64,000 bases of DNA from Rhineura floridana (lineage: Eukaryota > Chordata > Lepidosauria > Squamata > Rhineuridae): contig NC_084484.1 in the NCBI RefSeq assembly GCF_030035675.1, positions 183,681,434-183,745,433 on the forward strand, given 5' to 3'. Both the position numbers and the translations under genes were made by a program. The notes beneath the pieces were generated by a model. It was not told where the DNA came from. It did no database searches and saw only the letters and a program-made list of their open reading frames with translations. Positions 39,901-45,099 of this stretch are shown one piece after another (position 1 is the stretch's first letter; every line of letters starts with the position of its first letter).

Positions 39901-42031
39901 TTAAAATATGTCTTTGAAAAATTTGACATCTTCGTGGCTGGCTCTAGCATGAAGCTGGGCAAGGTGCTGCCTTAAGTGGCATATTTTGGGCACCTGTTGT
40001 GGTGGATCTAGCTCCTGTTAAGTGCAAGGCATAGAGAGGAGGGACAGTTAGAAGAGAAACTCCTGGAGTGCTTCTAGACTGCCGCTATTTTGGGGCAGAT
40101 TCAATCCAAACTCAAGTTGTGCAATTAAGATGGTTTGTTGCTCTTGAACAACAAACCCGCTTTCCCAAAAGATTGGACTTTTTTTTTTTGCAGTAAGTCC
40201 TAGTCTCTAACCACTACAGCCACAACTCTGGCTCTCACTGAATTGCAACTTCCATCAGCCCCAGTACAAATCTGGGTTATCATAATATCATAATTAAGAA
40301 GTTTAATTAATTAATTGTTTGTTTGTTTTAATATGTTTTAAAGTCTTTTGTTTCTAAGATATTTTAAAGTGCCTTTAGTGTTTTTGTTTAAACATTCTTG
40401 TTTAAACATTTTAAAGTGTTTTTAGTGTTTTTCTTTGCCGCCCTGGGTCCTTCAGGGAGGAAGGGTGGGATAAATAAATAAATAAGGATGGGATAAATAA
40501 ATAAATACATAAATAAATATCCCCCTGTTTGCAAATACACAGCACAACAATAATTAAATATCCCCCTGTTTGGGAATACACAGCACAACATAGAAAAAGG
40601 ATTTATTGGAGGCTATTGAGGTCTGAAATGAAATATTTTAGAGAAAGGGTGCTTCTAGATTCTCGCTATTTTTGGGTGGGACTCAAGCGCATACCTGCAA
40701 ATTCAGGTTGTGCAATTAAAGATTATTGGAGCTCTTGTGCAACAAACCCACTTCCCCAAAAGATCAGACTTTTTGCAATAAGGAAATTAATGGGAAAATG
40801 CACCAGAAAGTGTGGGACAGACCTTGCTTGATGCAACATTGCCTAATCGCTCCTCAAGCAAATCTGAATAAATTCTCATTAAATAGTCAGCAACATCTAA
40901 CTTCCCAAACAAATCGGGATCAATGCTCAATAAACAGGTTGTCCGGAAGCAACCCTCATTGGCAAGCAAGCCAGCCTGATCAAAACCGGGAATGCTTGGT
41001 TTAGGAATATGGGAAGCTGCTTTATGCCAGGTAGGACCCTTGGTCCATCTGGCTCACTACTGTCTACACTGACTGGCAGCCACTCTCCAGGATTACAGCC
41101 AGGGTGTCTTTCCCAGCTCTACCTGGAGATGCTGGTGATTGAACCTGGGACCTTCTGCATGCAAAGCAGATGCTCTGCACTAGTAGCGCAGTGGCAAATT
41201 CAGAAGTGCTGGGTCCCTTTATGTGAGCCACAGCCTTTTTTTTTTTGCTGTGGGGTTGAGAATAAGATCCTTGTTAATGCCTTCTTCCACAACAACAGAC
41301 ATCCCTAGGAGCCAATCAGCATGAAAGAGGAGTGTTAGGTACTGAGAAGAGTCTTCTCAGTGGCTGACTCACCTCCTTCCACTCTGATTGCATCTGAAAA
41401 GACAAGGAAACATGTTACAAGGCTCTTATTAGTGGCTACCACATTCTTATTTCATGCTGATTGGCTCATAGGACGCTGGAGACACAGGGGTCCTGCTGGG
41501 ACTGTGCTCCCCAAAAAGTAATTGGGCTAGGACCTCCTGAGATCCCGGACGACTACACCCCTGTCTGCCACTGACCTCCAGTCCCTTCCCCTAGCCTTGC
41601 ACCTTTAACTGCAGGCTGGCGAATGTGTGGCCCTCCCGATGTTGTTCCGTCCCCACCATCATCTCTGACCATTGAGCATGCTGGCTTGGGCTGATGGGAG
41701 TCCAGCAACACCGGGAGGGCCGCCACAGGTCTCCCCACTCCTGCTTTAAGTGGAGGTTGAAACTGGGGCCTTCTGCGGGCACAGCACCCTTCGTGCGCCC
41801 CAAAGGTAAGGCTGGCCGCCCCGTGGCTAACGTCCACAAGCGCAGCACCCGTCCTTACCTCCTGAGGTCCTTGAGCCTGTTGGCCTCCTCTTCGAGGTAG
41901 GTGTGCAAGGCGCGAAGGAGCTCTCTCTCAGTCGCCAGCGCCTCCTGGATGCTCAGCATGGACGTGTATGTTTCTGCCTGTGCACATTGCGAGAGAGCCA
42001 GGAGGGCCGCCACAAGCCACAACAGCAGCAT
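11657..42031 (-). CDS. P4HA3: Prolyl 4-hydroxylase subunit alpha-3, whole gene (13 coding exons)
   Basis: Catalytic alpha subunit of collagen prolyl 4-hydroxylase, which hydroxylates proline in X-Pro-Gly repeats of procollagen in the ER lumen using Fe(II), 2-oxoglutarate, O2 and ascorbate; the family works as a tetramer with protein disulfide isomerase. Joining 13 minus-strand exons gives 1608 nt (535 residues plus TAG) with GT/AG boundaries and unbroken phase throughout. Residues 1-19 form a signal peptide. The N-terminal dimerisation region follows, then a tetratricopeptide-like substrate region (about 173-245) with a conserved N-I-S glycosylation sequon at 233. The 2OG-Fe(II) domain is C-terminal, with iron ligands H431 and D433 (HYEPHFDHAT), H501 (TLHAGCPV) and the 2OG-binding K511 (GDKW). 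Human P4HA3, from memory, is 544 residues and aligns along its length; the exon-6, exon-8 and exon-13 pieces are too short to stand out alone and were found by similarity. No defect is seen. Introns are dense with repeats. Confidence 0.96.
11779..11920 (+). mobile_element. Palindromic hAT-like MITE with 8-bp duplication
   Basis: 142 bp, ends CAGTGGAGACTGG and GGCAGGTGG / CCTCCACTG in inverted orientation, flanked by catgtata (11771-11778) and catgtatg (11921-11928). Lies in P4HA3 intron 12, 52 bp from the exon 13 acceptor. Family members at 17848 and 50834. Confidence 0.85.
11962..12230 (-). mobile_element. CR1 3' end
   Basis: Minus-strand CR1 terminus starting at the catagaatcatagaatag tail and reaching the region encoding FRLDIRK. 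5'-truncated; followed at 12231 by another repeat. Confidence 0.88.
12231..12530 (+). repeat. Interspersed repeat beginning cagtggaggctgatcc
   Basis: Shares cagtg(g/a)aggctg, ctgccctcagccagccc, ctgcctgccttctt and the ccag(t/a)ctcaatg end region with 15411-15710, so it is a family. CAGTG start hints at a hAT-like element; no duplication confirmed. Confidence 0.5.
12952..13050 (-). mobile_element. L2 LINE 3' tail
   Basis: Minus-strand tail: A-rich end (ttatttatttatttaataaa), then tatcccgcccttcctcccag and gcccagggcggcaaac. Confidence 0.8.
13222..13245. repeat. (AC)n microsatellite
   Basis: About 12 AC units in P4HA3 intron 12. Confidence 0.95.
13446..13542 (-). CDS. P4HA3: P4HA3 coding exon 12 (distal His and 2OG lysine)
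   Basis: Encodes NAALFWWNLHRTGDGNEAT then LHAGCPVLAGDKW plus one base. H501 is the third iron ligand and K511 binds the 2-oxoglutarate carboxylate. Donor GTAAGA. Confidence 0.96.
13589..13727. mobile_element. Palindromic hAT-like MITE
   Basis: Ends caggggtggggggcc and ggttccccgcacctg; inner arms ctccagatgttgttgaacta and tagttcagcaacccg. Flanks ggccacag and gtctacag agree at 6 of 8 positions. Same family as the element in the NEU3 terminal exon. It sits 46 bp upstream of the P4HA3 exon 12 acceptor. Confidence 0.75.
13797..13930. mobile_element. Second palindromic MITE of the same superfamily
   Basis: Contains tgcccttcagatgttttaga, ctgcaactcccatcagcccc and the inverted counterpart cttgtaatccagaacatcag. 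Confidence 0.6.
14035..14650 (+). mobile_element. CR1 LINE 3' region, diverged
   Basis: Encodes, with interruptions, EKRQVRGDMREVYKIMHGME, VDREKFFSLSHNTR and a WNLLPQG block followed by a CR1-type 3' UTR (catgatggctgtgctctgcc). Older than the copy at 50904. Confidence 0.85.
14675..14985 (-). mobile_element. L2 LINE 3' end
   Basis: Minus strand encodes the AFSVVAPKLWNDLPDE-type L2 C-terminus (14880-14975), followed by an A-rich UTR and tail at 14680-14840. Confidence 0.75.
15221..15403 (+). mobile_element. CR1 3' end
   Basis: Reads gccatacgacaatggaatca through ggccccttccaactctacta and the attctatgattcta tail. Confidence 0.88.
15411..15710 (+). repeat. Second copy of the cagtgaaggctgg repeat
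   Basis: Starts cagtgaaggctggtccatga and shares order and content with 12231-12530. Confidence 0.5.
15989..16057 (-). CDS. P4HA3: P4HA3 coding exon 11
   Basis: A 23-codon exon encoding LSLVEAGGSTAFIYANLS then IPVVK. The GG(S/A)TAF block is diagnostic of the prolyl hydroxylase core. Acceptor CCCAG, donor GTAAGG. Confidence 0.95.
16141..16305. mobile_element. Palindromic MITE (ttcccaggattctttgg family)
   Basis: Arms ccctgggaactgtagtttac and acaaactacagttcccagga are inverted copies; outer parts relate gcatttaaagcac to catgtactttgta. Other copies at 16950, 18117, 19285 and 55738. Confidence 0.7.
16950..17285. mobile_element. Same MITE family, split by an RTE-BovB fragment
   Basis: MITE arms at 16958-17098 and 17235-17285 are separated by BovB sequence 17099-17234. 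The target catgactgtt is duplicated at 17089-17098 and 17235-17244. Confidence 0.7.
17099..17234 (+). mobile_element. RTE-BovB 3' end, inserted in a MITE
   Basis: Starts at gattccataaaggaagccac (DSIKEATDLNLQDLNRVV) and ends with (caa)n. Perfect 10-bp target duplication, so the true insertion boundaries are known. Confidence 0.88.
17286..17583. mobile_element. DNA-transposon-like repeat (cttccagactgtcgctatttt family)
   Basis: Starts ggggcacttccagactgtcg and ends gtcatctgggagcatcctta. Two further copies at 40065 and 40644 share the start and middle block aaattcaggttgtgcaa. The copy ends are weakly inverted. Confidence 0.55.
17848..18016. mobile_element. hAT-like MITE, family of 11779
   Basis: cagtgatggttccatgtcag start and gacatggcg...gccgccactg end are inverted copies; the centre cttgaaagctcagtctaaa matches 11838-11860 and 50860-50880. 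Confidence 0.7.
18117..18290. mobile_element. Palindromic MITE (ttcccaggatgctttgg family)
   Basis: Arms ccctgggagctgtagtttac and taaactacagtccccaggat, outer ends acattcaaagcacatgg and catgtgctttaaatgcatgg. Ends 27 bp from the 3' side of P4HA3 exon 10. Confidence 0.72.
18317..18379 (-). CDS. P4HA3: P4HA3 coding exon 10
   Basis: A 21-codon exon, SEKSPVYRMKSGNRIATLMIY, in phase 0 at both ends; it corresponds to the human PLYRMKSGNRVATFMIY block of the jelly-roll core. Donor GTGAGT. Confidence 0.94.
18525..18757 (+). mobile_element. L2 LINE 3' tail
   Basis: T-rich UTR (tgtttttaaag repeats) then gccgccctgggctcctgcca, gaagggcgggatataaat and an (aata)n tail. Confidence 0.82.
18851..18882 (+). mobile_element. 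Sauria-SINE-like head fragment
   Basis: gagagccagtgtggtatagt then ggttaaggtg: only the tRNA-like A-box part remains. Confidence 0.6.
18910..18950. repeat. (AC)n microsatellite
   Basis: About 15 to 20 AC units, slightly interrupted. Confidence 0.95.
19108..19216. mobile_element. Palindromic hAT-like MITE
   Basis: cagggatggggaacccgtgg start, ccaccagttcctcag end; inner arms agatgttgctagactacaac and cagtaacatctgg. Same superfamily as 13589 and 47753. Confidence 0.6.
19470..19800 (+). mobile_element. L2-like LINE 3' end
   Basis: Encodes ATWSRTFNVAASVLWNT-type sequence (the L2 'VAPxLWN' region) followed by an A-rich tail near 19780. Confidence 0.55.
19948..20107 (-). CDS. P4HA3: P4HA3 coding exon 9 (iron-binding HxD)
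   Basis: Encodes (S)AWLKDTLDPVTVALDQRI through GGHYEPHFDHAT. H431 and D433 are the first two iron ligands. The conserved PPYAEYLQVVNYGLGG precedes them. Donor GTGAGT. Confidence 0.96.
20222..20940 (-). mobile_element. tRNA-like SINE, split by RTE-BovB
   Basis: SINE pieces at 20245-20378 and 20904-20938 are parts of one minus-strand copy (ggattgaatttgggacc, then gcagatgctctaccactga). The BovB 3' end between them is flanked by atgcaagac / atgcaaggc. Confidence 0.75.
20380..20903 (+). mobile_element. RTE-BovB 3' part inside a SINE
   Basis: Encodes the end of the RT and the C-terminal region: ELVKDYQYLDTVINQNGD, MYGCESWTVKKADKRKI, and KPELSLEAKMMKLRLSYFGH. An internal deletion removes the RKRGRPNKRW block before the end. 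It stops at the (aacaacaa) tail. Confidence 0.9.
20990..21440. mobile_element. hAT-like repeat starting ggggtcaccaatc
   Basis: aataggggtcaccaatcttt at one end and gggatactttggcaatcttt near the other; the middle holds a (GTGC)n-rich microsatellite (21128-21162). Family assignment is tentative. Confidence 0.4.
21441..22850. other. P4HA3 intron 8 segment, little recognised
   Basis: Only an L2-like tail at about 21985-22090 (cttttggggtgcctcatggg, then aaataataatt) is recognised. I see no exon or conserved frame in the rest. Confidence 0.5.
22858..23042 (+). mobile_element. tRNA-derived SINE (ctgtagctcagtgg family)
   Basis: cttgctttgcatgcagaagg, tcaatccccagcatctccag, and 3' gtctgactcagtataag. 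Confidence 0.82.
23470..23812 (-). mobile_element. RTE-BovB 3' end
   Basis: Minus frame encodes KPELSLEAKTMKMRLSYFGY, IMLGKTEGSRKRGRPNKRW and RCSWRSLIHRVAISRNRLEG with an open frame of about 99 codons. A relatively young copy. Confidence 0.92.
23950..24372 (+). mobile_element. L2 LINE 3' end
   Basis: Encodes FSAVAPTLWNSLPLNIRQAP then FLFQ-stop, T-rich UTR, and gccgctatgggcttctactg tail block. Confidence 0.82.
24376..24555 (+). mobile_element. Diverged CR1 coding fragment
   Basis: Reads KDLGIVVDHKLNISQQCD-type sequence then LLPLYSALVRLHLEYC, the CR1 post-RT region, with frame breaks. Confidence 0.7.
24556..25130 (-). mobile_element. CR1 LINE 3' end, young-looking
   Basis: Minus frame ends FKRRLDKFMEDRAINGY and is highly similar to the copies at 35665 and 50904. 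3' tail (ttcttatg)n. Its 5' truncation abuts the head of an opposite CR1. Confidence 0.92.
25131..25602 (+). mobile_element. CR1 LINE 3' end of a second subfamily
   Basis: Open frame from KPEQVQRRATRMIRGPETKS to FKRQLDTHLSGML, then ggccccttccaactctacta and the (attctatg) tail. Confidence 0.92.
25650..25815 (+). mobile_element. Diverged tRNA-like SINE
   Basis: Preserves gaggtagagcatgaatcc, ggttcaatccctggcatctc and a weak body. Confidence 0.55.
26764..26828 (-). CDS. P4HA3: P4HA3 coding exon 8
   Basis: A 65-nt exon encoding LQRSVVASGEKQQKVEYRISK plus two bases, equivalent to human LQRSVVASGEKQLQVEYRISK. Acceptor CAG, donor GTAACT. The next exon completes the serine codon (AG/T). Confidence 0.94.
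26920..27175 (+). mobile_element. L2 LINE reverse-transcriptase fragment
   Basis: Encodes VVGWMKANKLSLNPSKTEAL then GVLLDPSLSLEAQVTSV, the L2 RT 'WMxANKLxLNxxKTE' block. Confidence 0.82.
27775..28165 (-). mobile_element. Long SINE variant with BovB tail
   Basis: Minus copy with BovB-type 3' end (gccttcaagtcaatcctgac on the plus strand) and gaatagggttttcatggtaa, but with about 200 bp of extra GC-rich body before a head containing gggatttgaactc. Much longer than the ~215-bp copies at 46500 and 50608. Confidence 0.65.
28218..28394 (-). CDS. P4HA3: P4HA3 coding exon 7
   Basis: Encodes PSQYQWPHLSCSYETN through EKIKALAAPW. It includes the conserved CSYETN and PYIALYHDFISDAEAEKI, the start of the catalytic half. 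59 codons, phase 0 at both ends, donor GTAAGA. Confidence 0.96.
28489..28600 (+). mobile_element. RTE-BovB 3' end
   Basis: agccacagacctgaacttac through gtcgccataagtcgtaatcg and a short tail. Lies 94 bp upstream of P4HA3 exon 7 in transcript sense. Confidence 0.85.
28610..29680. other. P4HA3 intron 6 segment, unassigned
   Basis: Contains C-runs and GC-rich blocks (29090-29260, 29440-29660) that look like old repeats, but I could not match them to another copy in the window. No exon seen. Confidence 0.4.
29683..30085 (+). repeat. AT-rich MITE family copy (cccatccct ends)
   Basis: Begins gagatggaaaggcctgtcca and contains cactttcccctaatatctgc, ending caaatttccaccc. Same order as 34207-34668. 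Confidence 0.65.
30236..30399 (-). CDS. P4HA3: P4HA3 coding exon 6
   Basis: Encodes (D)PSNKRLARNVLKYKTLL through TRDVYEKLCQTLGAQ. It matches the human KRMARNVLKYERLL and YEGLCQTLGSQ blocks. No long open frame marks this exon; it was found by similarity and confirmed by phase (1 in, 0 out) and by AG/GT boundaries. Confidence 0.93.
30579..30874 (-). mobile_element. Two overlapping CR1 3' ends
   Basis: Tail-to-body copies at 30579-30668 and 30686-30874, both beginning catagaatcatagaatagt. The first is interrupted after about 90 bp. Confidence 0.85.
31321..31757 (+). repeat. AT-rich MITE family copy
   Basis: ggagatgggcaaatctctta start, internal cagttccccacatttctgca and ttcgaaggacggctgcgttt, end cttccccatccccactagg. 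Confidence 0.65.
32158..32209 (-). CDS. P4HA3: P4HA3 coding exon 5
   Basis: A 52-nt exon encoding AGNISHALSLSQEFLHY plus one base of the next codon. The N-I-S sequon sits where human P4HA3 has N-V-S. Acceptor AAAG, donor GTATGT. Confidence 0.93.
32335..32520 (-). mobile_element. L2-like LINE 3' tail
   Basis: (ttta)n followed by ccatttatataacacccttc and ccccagggtggtttacaac, the reversed L2 tail block. Confidence 0.6.
33015..33300 (-). mobile_element. tRNA-like SINE copies, diverged
   Basis: Two reversed bodies: 33018-33170 (tactgtgtcagactcttgat, ctacactgactggcagaggt) and 33205-33290 (ggattgaacctgggcccttc). Confidence 0.65.
33465..34020 (+). mobile_element. tRNA-like SINE split by an AT-rich insertion
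   Basis: SINE head at 33465-33560 (ggggaagggctgtggctcag) and SINE 3' part at 33915-34018 (ccctggacagctgctgccat) flank about 350 bp of unrelated AT-rich sequence, suggesting an insertion within one SINE. Confidence 0.5.
34028..34177 (-). CDS. P4HA3: P4HA3 coding exon 4 (TPR-like substrate region)
   Basis: Encodes VAYDMEDYYHSILWLEEA through DALDHLAFSYFK, the tetratricopeptide-like helices that bind the peptide substrate in this family. 150 nt, phase 0 at both ends, donor GTAAGC. Confidence 0.96.
34207..34668 (+). repeat. AT-rich MITE family, best copy
   Basis: Ends ctagtgatgggaag and cacccatccct are inverted. Flanks aaggacca and aaagacca agree at 7 of 8 positions, pointing to an 8-bp duplication. 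Lies 30 bp upstream of the P4HA3 exon 4 acceptor. Confidence 0.65.
35065..35345 (-). mobile_element. L2 LINE 3' end
   Basis: (gatt)n, then tatcccacccttccttctaa, gcccagggtagcaaac, and coding-side sequence gaaggtcttcagcaggtgcc. Confidence 0.72.
35355..35530 (+). mobile_element. L2 LINE 3' tail
   Basis: T-rich UTR, then gtttgccgccctggtctgct and an (aata)n tail. Confidence 0.78.
35570..35660 (+). mobile_element. tRNA-like SINE, interrupted by CR1
   Basis: gagggctgtagctcagtgac through cctgcatctccaagttcaat, then cut by a minus CR1 at 35665. The SINE 3' half resumes at about 36295 (tgaaaccttggagagatgct), so one SINE was split by the CR1. Confidence 0.75.
35665..36294 (-). mobile_element. CR1 LINE 3' end nested in a SINE
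   Basis: Minus frame runs from FWSPHLKKDILELEKVQKRA to MEDRAINGY without a stop. 3' UTR and (ttcttatg) tail at 35665-35690. Very similar to the copies at 24556 and 50904. Confidence 0.92.
36330..36358. repeat. (AAT)n microsatellite
   Basis: About nine AAT units inside the 3' part of the SINE split by CR1. A similar run is at 9471-9492. Confidence 0.92.
36425..36782. mobile_element. hAT-like repeat
   Basis: ccatggggaatcatcctcaa start, ggccacgtgccaatgggtgg and gggcggggcaac inside, and ggtccttgcccctg at the far end. The first part matches 2884-3000. Confidence 0.45.
36845..37140. mobile_element. Two opposed L2 3' tails
   Basis: Minus tail at 36855-36960 and plus tail at 36965-37140 (tttctgtttgctgctgcctg, gaagggcggggtataaataa). 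Confidence 0.65.
37521..37744 (-). CDS. P4HA3: P4HA3 coding exon 3
   Basis: Encodes ALKNGYQRLEENLPIFEDLE through DDCFHIGK. It contains the highly conserved EDLEGAAQAVMRLQDVY, which marks the alpha-subunit N-terminal domain, and starts the substrate-binding region. Acceptor CAG, donor GTGAGT, ends in phase 0 after residue 180. Confidence 0.96.
37979..38058 (-). mobile_element. CR1 3' terminus
   Basis: catagaatagtagagttcga through gtgcaggaatccaaatca: 80 bp of the CR1 end. Confidence 0.8.
38405..38690 (-). mobile_element. Two tRNA-like SINE copies
   Basis: A fragment at 38405-38475 and a near-complete minus copy at 38485-38690 (taggaacacaggaagttgcc to ctctacccactgagctatgg). Ends about 60 bp from P4HA3 exon 2. 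Confidence 0.82.
38749..38891 (-). CDS. P4HA3: P4HA3 coding exon 2
   Basis: Encodes FYRKIQAVHQ through EASDNSQ of the N-terminal domain, with the family-typical NPLLAYTLIKRLQSDW. The acceptor follows a pure C tract (G run at 38895-38905 on the plus strand); the donor is GTACGT. Enters in phase 2 and leaves in phase 1. Confidence 0.95.
39430..39628 (+). mobile_element. MER5/Charlie-like hAT repeat
   Basis: Contains tcacaggtggtccacggacc then acaatttgggaag, the typical end of this hAT group. Shares aattgtaatacag and the agctaaatgaagct block with 62860-63060. Confidence 0.5.
40065..40200. mobile_element. Partial copy of the cttctagactg(c/t)cgctatttt repeat
   Basis: gtgcttctagactgccgcta and ttgtgcaattaagatggttt match 40644 and 17286. 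Confidence 0.55.
40320..40505 (+). mobile_element. L2 LINE 3' tail
   Basis: T-rich UTR, tgccgccctgggtccttcag, gaagggtgggataaataaat and duplicated tail. Confidence 0.75.
40644..40960. mobile_element. Best copy of the cttctagattctcgctattt repeat
   Basis: gggtgcttctagattctcgc at one end and gttgtccggaagcaacc at the other are loosely inverted, as expected of a non-autonomous DNA transposon. Confidence 0.55.
41000..41195 (-). mobile_element. tRNA-derived SINE
   Basis: Minus copy: aggaatatgggaagctgctt, gtctacactgactggcagcc, gattgaacctgggaccttct. Confidence 0.85.
41610..41755. mobile_element. Palindromic hAT-like MITE in P4HA3 intron 1
   Basis: gaatgtgtggccctcccgat with inverted caccgggagggccgccacag; inner ctgatgggagtccagcaac. 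Ends about 100 bp from the exon 1 donor. Confidence 0.6.
41859..42031 (-). CDS. P4HA3: P4HA3 coding exon 1 (start codon, signal peptide)
   Basis: ATG at 42029-42031 opens MLLLWLVAALLALSQCAQA, a hydrophobic signal peptide with a likely cleavage after residue 19. The exon continues with a charged helical stretch ending KDLR and a split arginine codon (AG/A) at the donor GTAAGG. I chose this ATG because it starts the signal peptide directly. The surrounding sequence is GC-rich. Confidence 0.92.
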
Positions 42032-42420
42032 CTTCCTCTCCTGGGCAAAGCGCCTCTCCCTTTCCTCCTCTCCCTCAGGCTAGGAGCTGAACTCTTTCCC
42101 CCACCCCTCCAGAGCCAGCCCCTTCCAAAGCCCATGGAGCGAAGGTTGTGTCAGCCAGCCAGCGCATCATGCTCCCCTTCCTCCTCCTCCGGAATCTCGC
42201 CCTCGGCTGAGAAAGCCATTAGACCAGAGCCTTTCGCAGCAGCAGAAAGAGAATGAGCTGAATAGAAACCAGATGGGGGGAAAGGGCAATGGAAGCCTCT
42301 CCTGGAAGCAAGAGCCGCGTTTTTCCGTCTTCTGCCGTTCCTAAATTCTGGCCGGCTGCCCAGCAGTCCGCCGGCCCTGCCCCTCCTCACTCTACTCCAG
42401 TGCTGAAAATGTGATTTATA
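42032..42420 (-). promoter_or_regulatory. Probable P4HA3 5' UTR and proximal promoter
   Basis: GC-richer DNA with scattered CpG lies directly upstream of the P4HA3 start codon, and no interspersed repeat is recognised here, unlike on either side. No TATA box is claimed. Placement rests on position only. Confidence 0.35.
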
Positions 42421-42469
42421 ATTGGGGGTGTGGAAGGAAGGCACACAGGCAGGGCTCCAGCGGGGAAGG

Positions 42470-42658
42470 CCGTGGGCAGCTCAGTGTGGCAGAGCACCTG
42501 GTTTGCACGCAGAAGGCCCCTGGTTCGGTCCTCACTGGCATCTCCAGGTAGGGCTGTTCCCTGCCTGAAACCTTGGAGAGCTGCTGCCAGTCAGTGCAGG
42601 CAGCACTGGGCTAGGCAGACCAACGGTCTGGCTCGGTCTAAGGCAGCTTCCTCTGTCC
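42470..42658 (+). mobile_element. tRNA-derived SINE upstream of P4HA3
   Basis: ggcagctcagtgtggcagag, ggttcggtcctcactggcat, gagagctgctgccagtcagt, ggtctggctcggtctaaggc. Confidence 0.85.
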
Positions 42659-42659
42659 C

Positions 42660-44150
42660 CGTACATTTAAATTATGGAGGCTGTTTTGGACATCACGGGG
42701 ATTTGCGCCAAGGTTCCTAAGCGGAGGGAGCATCAGAGAGAGCATTAGCCCCTCTAGAACCGACACCCACAAAGGAGGGGGGTTAACTCCATCAAGCCCC
42801 TTTCTGTGAGGATTCTAACTGCCATCAAAGGCAGCTACTTGTCTGTGGGAAGAGCTGCAAGAGATGCCCTGTCCTCCTGGCCTGGATGGCATCACCTGCT
42901 CTGCTCCTGGATCTGATCGGGGTGGGGGAGCGTTCTGCCAGGGACAGACTGCTTTTTATTAAGGGCAAGGCAGCCACTTACAATTGGCTGTCGCTTTACA
43001 GTACTGCAACTTGAAGAACTTGTGGCTGAGCTTGCTTCTCCCTCCTCCCTCCTCCTCCCTTTTTCCTTGAGTGCCACGTCTTTTTAGAGTGTGAGCCTGG
43101 GAGGGGACGGACTACCTTAGAAATGACTTTTTTTGCAAGCTGCTCTGAGTGCCTTTTTGGCAAAAAGTGTGGGTGGGAGGGGGTGGCAAACGCTATAAAT
43201 AAACAAACAAATGAATAAACAAATAACAGCCAATAGTTAAGAGGTCTGTTCTTGGAGAAACAATGGCCCTTCAAGGGGTCTTTTCCAGCCTGGAAATCTT
43301 GAATTATGTATATATACCACCCACCCGCCCTAACTCTAATAAAAGGCAATTCACAATAGAAACATTCAAACCAAGAGTTTTGCTGATAAACTGGGGAGAG
43401 GCTCTGAGGGAAGGGGTTTGGAGAAGAGTCTTTCACAAAAGAAATCCCCAAATGTGGATTGCCCTTGAAGGCAGTTTCCCTTCATTAGCTTACTAAAAGC
43501 CTAGTATGTCAGATTCCCCAGGTCTTGGTGACTTTCCCAGATGGAGAGTAAAAGCAGCCTGTTGGGGGTTTGAACGGAGGCCAAACAGACTTGGCTCCTG
43601 AGACAGCCAGCAACTGAGAGACAGCTATGGGATGCCCACTAACATTTCACAGCTGTAAAAACTGGAAATCACTCCAAGCAGGACCACTGGCCACTGTCTC
43701 TGGGCATGTCTTACCTTGCTGAAGATTCCACTCTACCAGCTGCATTCCTTTACTCTACATTCCTGGGAGTTTGACACTGGGAGGAAATCTGTGTGCAGAC
43801 AAATAAGGCTTTGATGGTTTGAATTTCCTAGCCAAAACATGCTTGAGCATTGCAGACAGTGATCTTTGGGGTCCAAACATTAATACCTAATGTGCCACCT
43901 AGTGGAGAACTCTCACATAACAAGCTGAATATTTTTTGAAGCCCTGTATTGAATGTTTGCTTTCAAGGGTGTGAAAGATTCTGTGTCCCCCAAATCTGAC
44001 ATCATAATTAAAATTACTAGACTGCCTTTTTGGGGTGTAAGCCAAACTCTGACAGATGTAAACCCTCCCAAGGCAGGTTACAAGGAATCAATAAATACTA
44101 CAATAAAATAATTGTATAAAATGCTTCATGAGCATATTCGCTTTTTCTTT
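42660..44150. other. Intergenic sequence between P4HA3 and NEU3
   Basis: Only L2-like tails are recognised (43110-43230, gggggtggcaaacgctataa; and 44020-44110). The rest shows no coding signal or repeat that I can name. Confidence 0.45.
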
Positions 44151-44157
44151 TTTTAAC

Positions 44158-44470
44158 AATGTAACATGAACATTGAGAACTGGGGAGTTTTGGCCCATGA
44201 ACGTCCCAAATGGAGGTTGGCTATTATCAAAGGTGCTGTGGACTTCAAAGAAGCACGAGTACAGGGCGAACGGGACAAACGAGCTAAACGGAAGATACGT
44301 CAAACATATCCTCATTGCGACCATCTTCCATCTGGAAACCTATGGCCTCACTGAGGGAGGCTGTGTGGATTCAGGATTGGCCTCCAGAGTCACTTACGGA
44401 CCCACCGTTAAAGACCTTAACTTGGAAGACAATCTTACTCGGCCACGAGTGATTGCCAGTGAATGAAAAT
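44158..44470 (+). mobile_element. RTE-group LINE 3' end
   Basis: Reads NIENWGVLAHERPKWRLAII and VQGERDKRAKRK, the same element family as 9635-10070, with different breaks. Confidence 0.65.
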
Positions 44471-44471
44471 G

Positions 44472-44705
44472 AGTTATATTGTTTTCTCAGTCTGTAACTG
44501 AGAATGTTGGAAGATTTAGGACAAGCGAAAAAAAGAGAGTCCTTCCTCACACAGTGCATAGCTAAATGATGGATTTCACTACCACAAGATGTAGAGATGG
44601 CCACCAGCTTGGATAGCTTTAAAAGAGCAGATATATCCATGGAAAATGAGGCTATTTGTGGCTATGAGCCATGATGACTAGGACTAGATGGGCCAGCGAT
44701 GGAGA
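44472..44705 (+). mobile_element. Old CR1 3' fragment
   Basis: Encodes LPQDVEMATSLDSFKRADI-type sequence and a tgatgactaggactagatgg UTR, the ancient-CR1 style. Confidence 0.65.
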
Positions 44706-45099
44706 CCTTGTGGCCTGGGACCCCACGCACCCCCTGCCTAATTTCACAGGGCCATCTGTACACTTCAAGGTCACCCTTGCTCTCTCCAGACCACCCCTCT
44801 GGGAACGCTGACCTCTTCTGAGTCATGTGTACAGTCGGTTTTTTCAATGGCCTTCTGGGGGCAAGAAAAAGATTCCCGCCCTACATTATTAACTTACTGG
44901 AAATATTTGCAACGCTCCCTTCACTGAATTCAGTCACAGGGCAGGGTCCAAGCACAATGAAATAATCCACTTATAAATACCTCAATCCCATGCCACAACA
45001 ATAACGAAAGAGGTGTAGAACTACATAGTGGCTTCATGATTCAGAATAAGTTGCCAACAATTCCCACAAACACTTTCTATGTGAGGCCCTTTCATTGAG

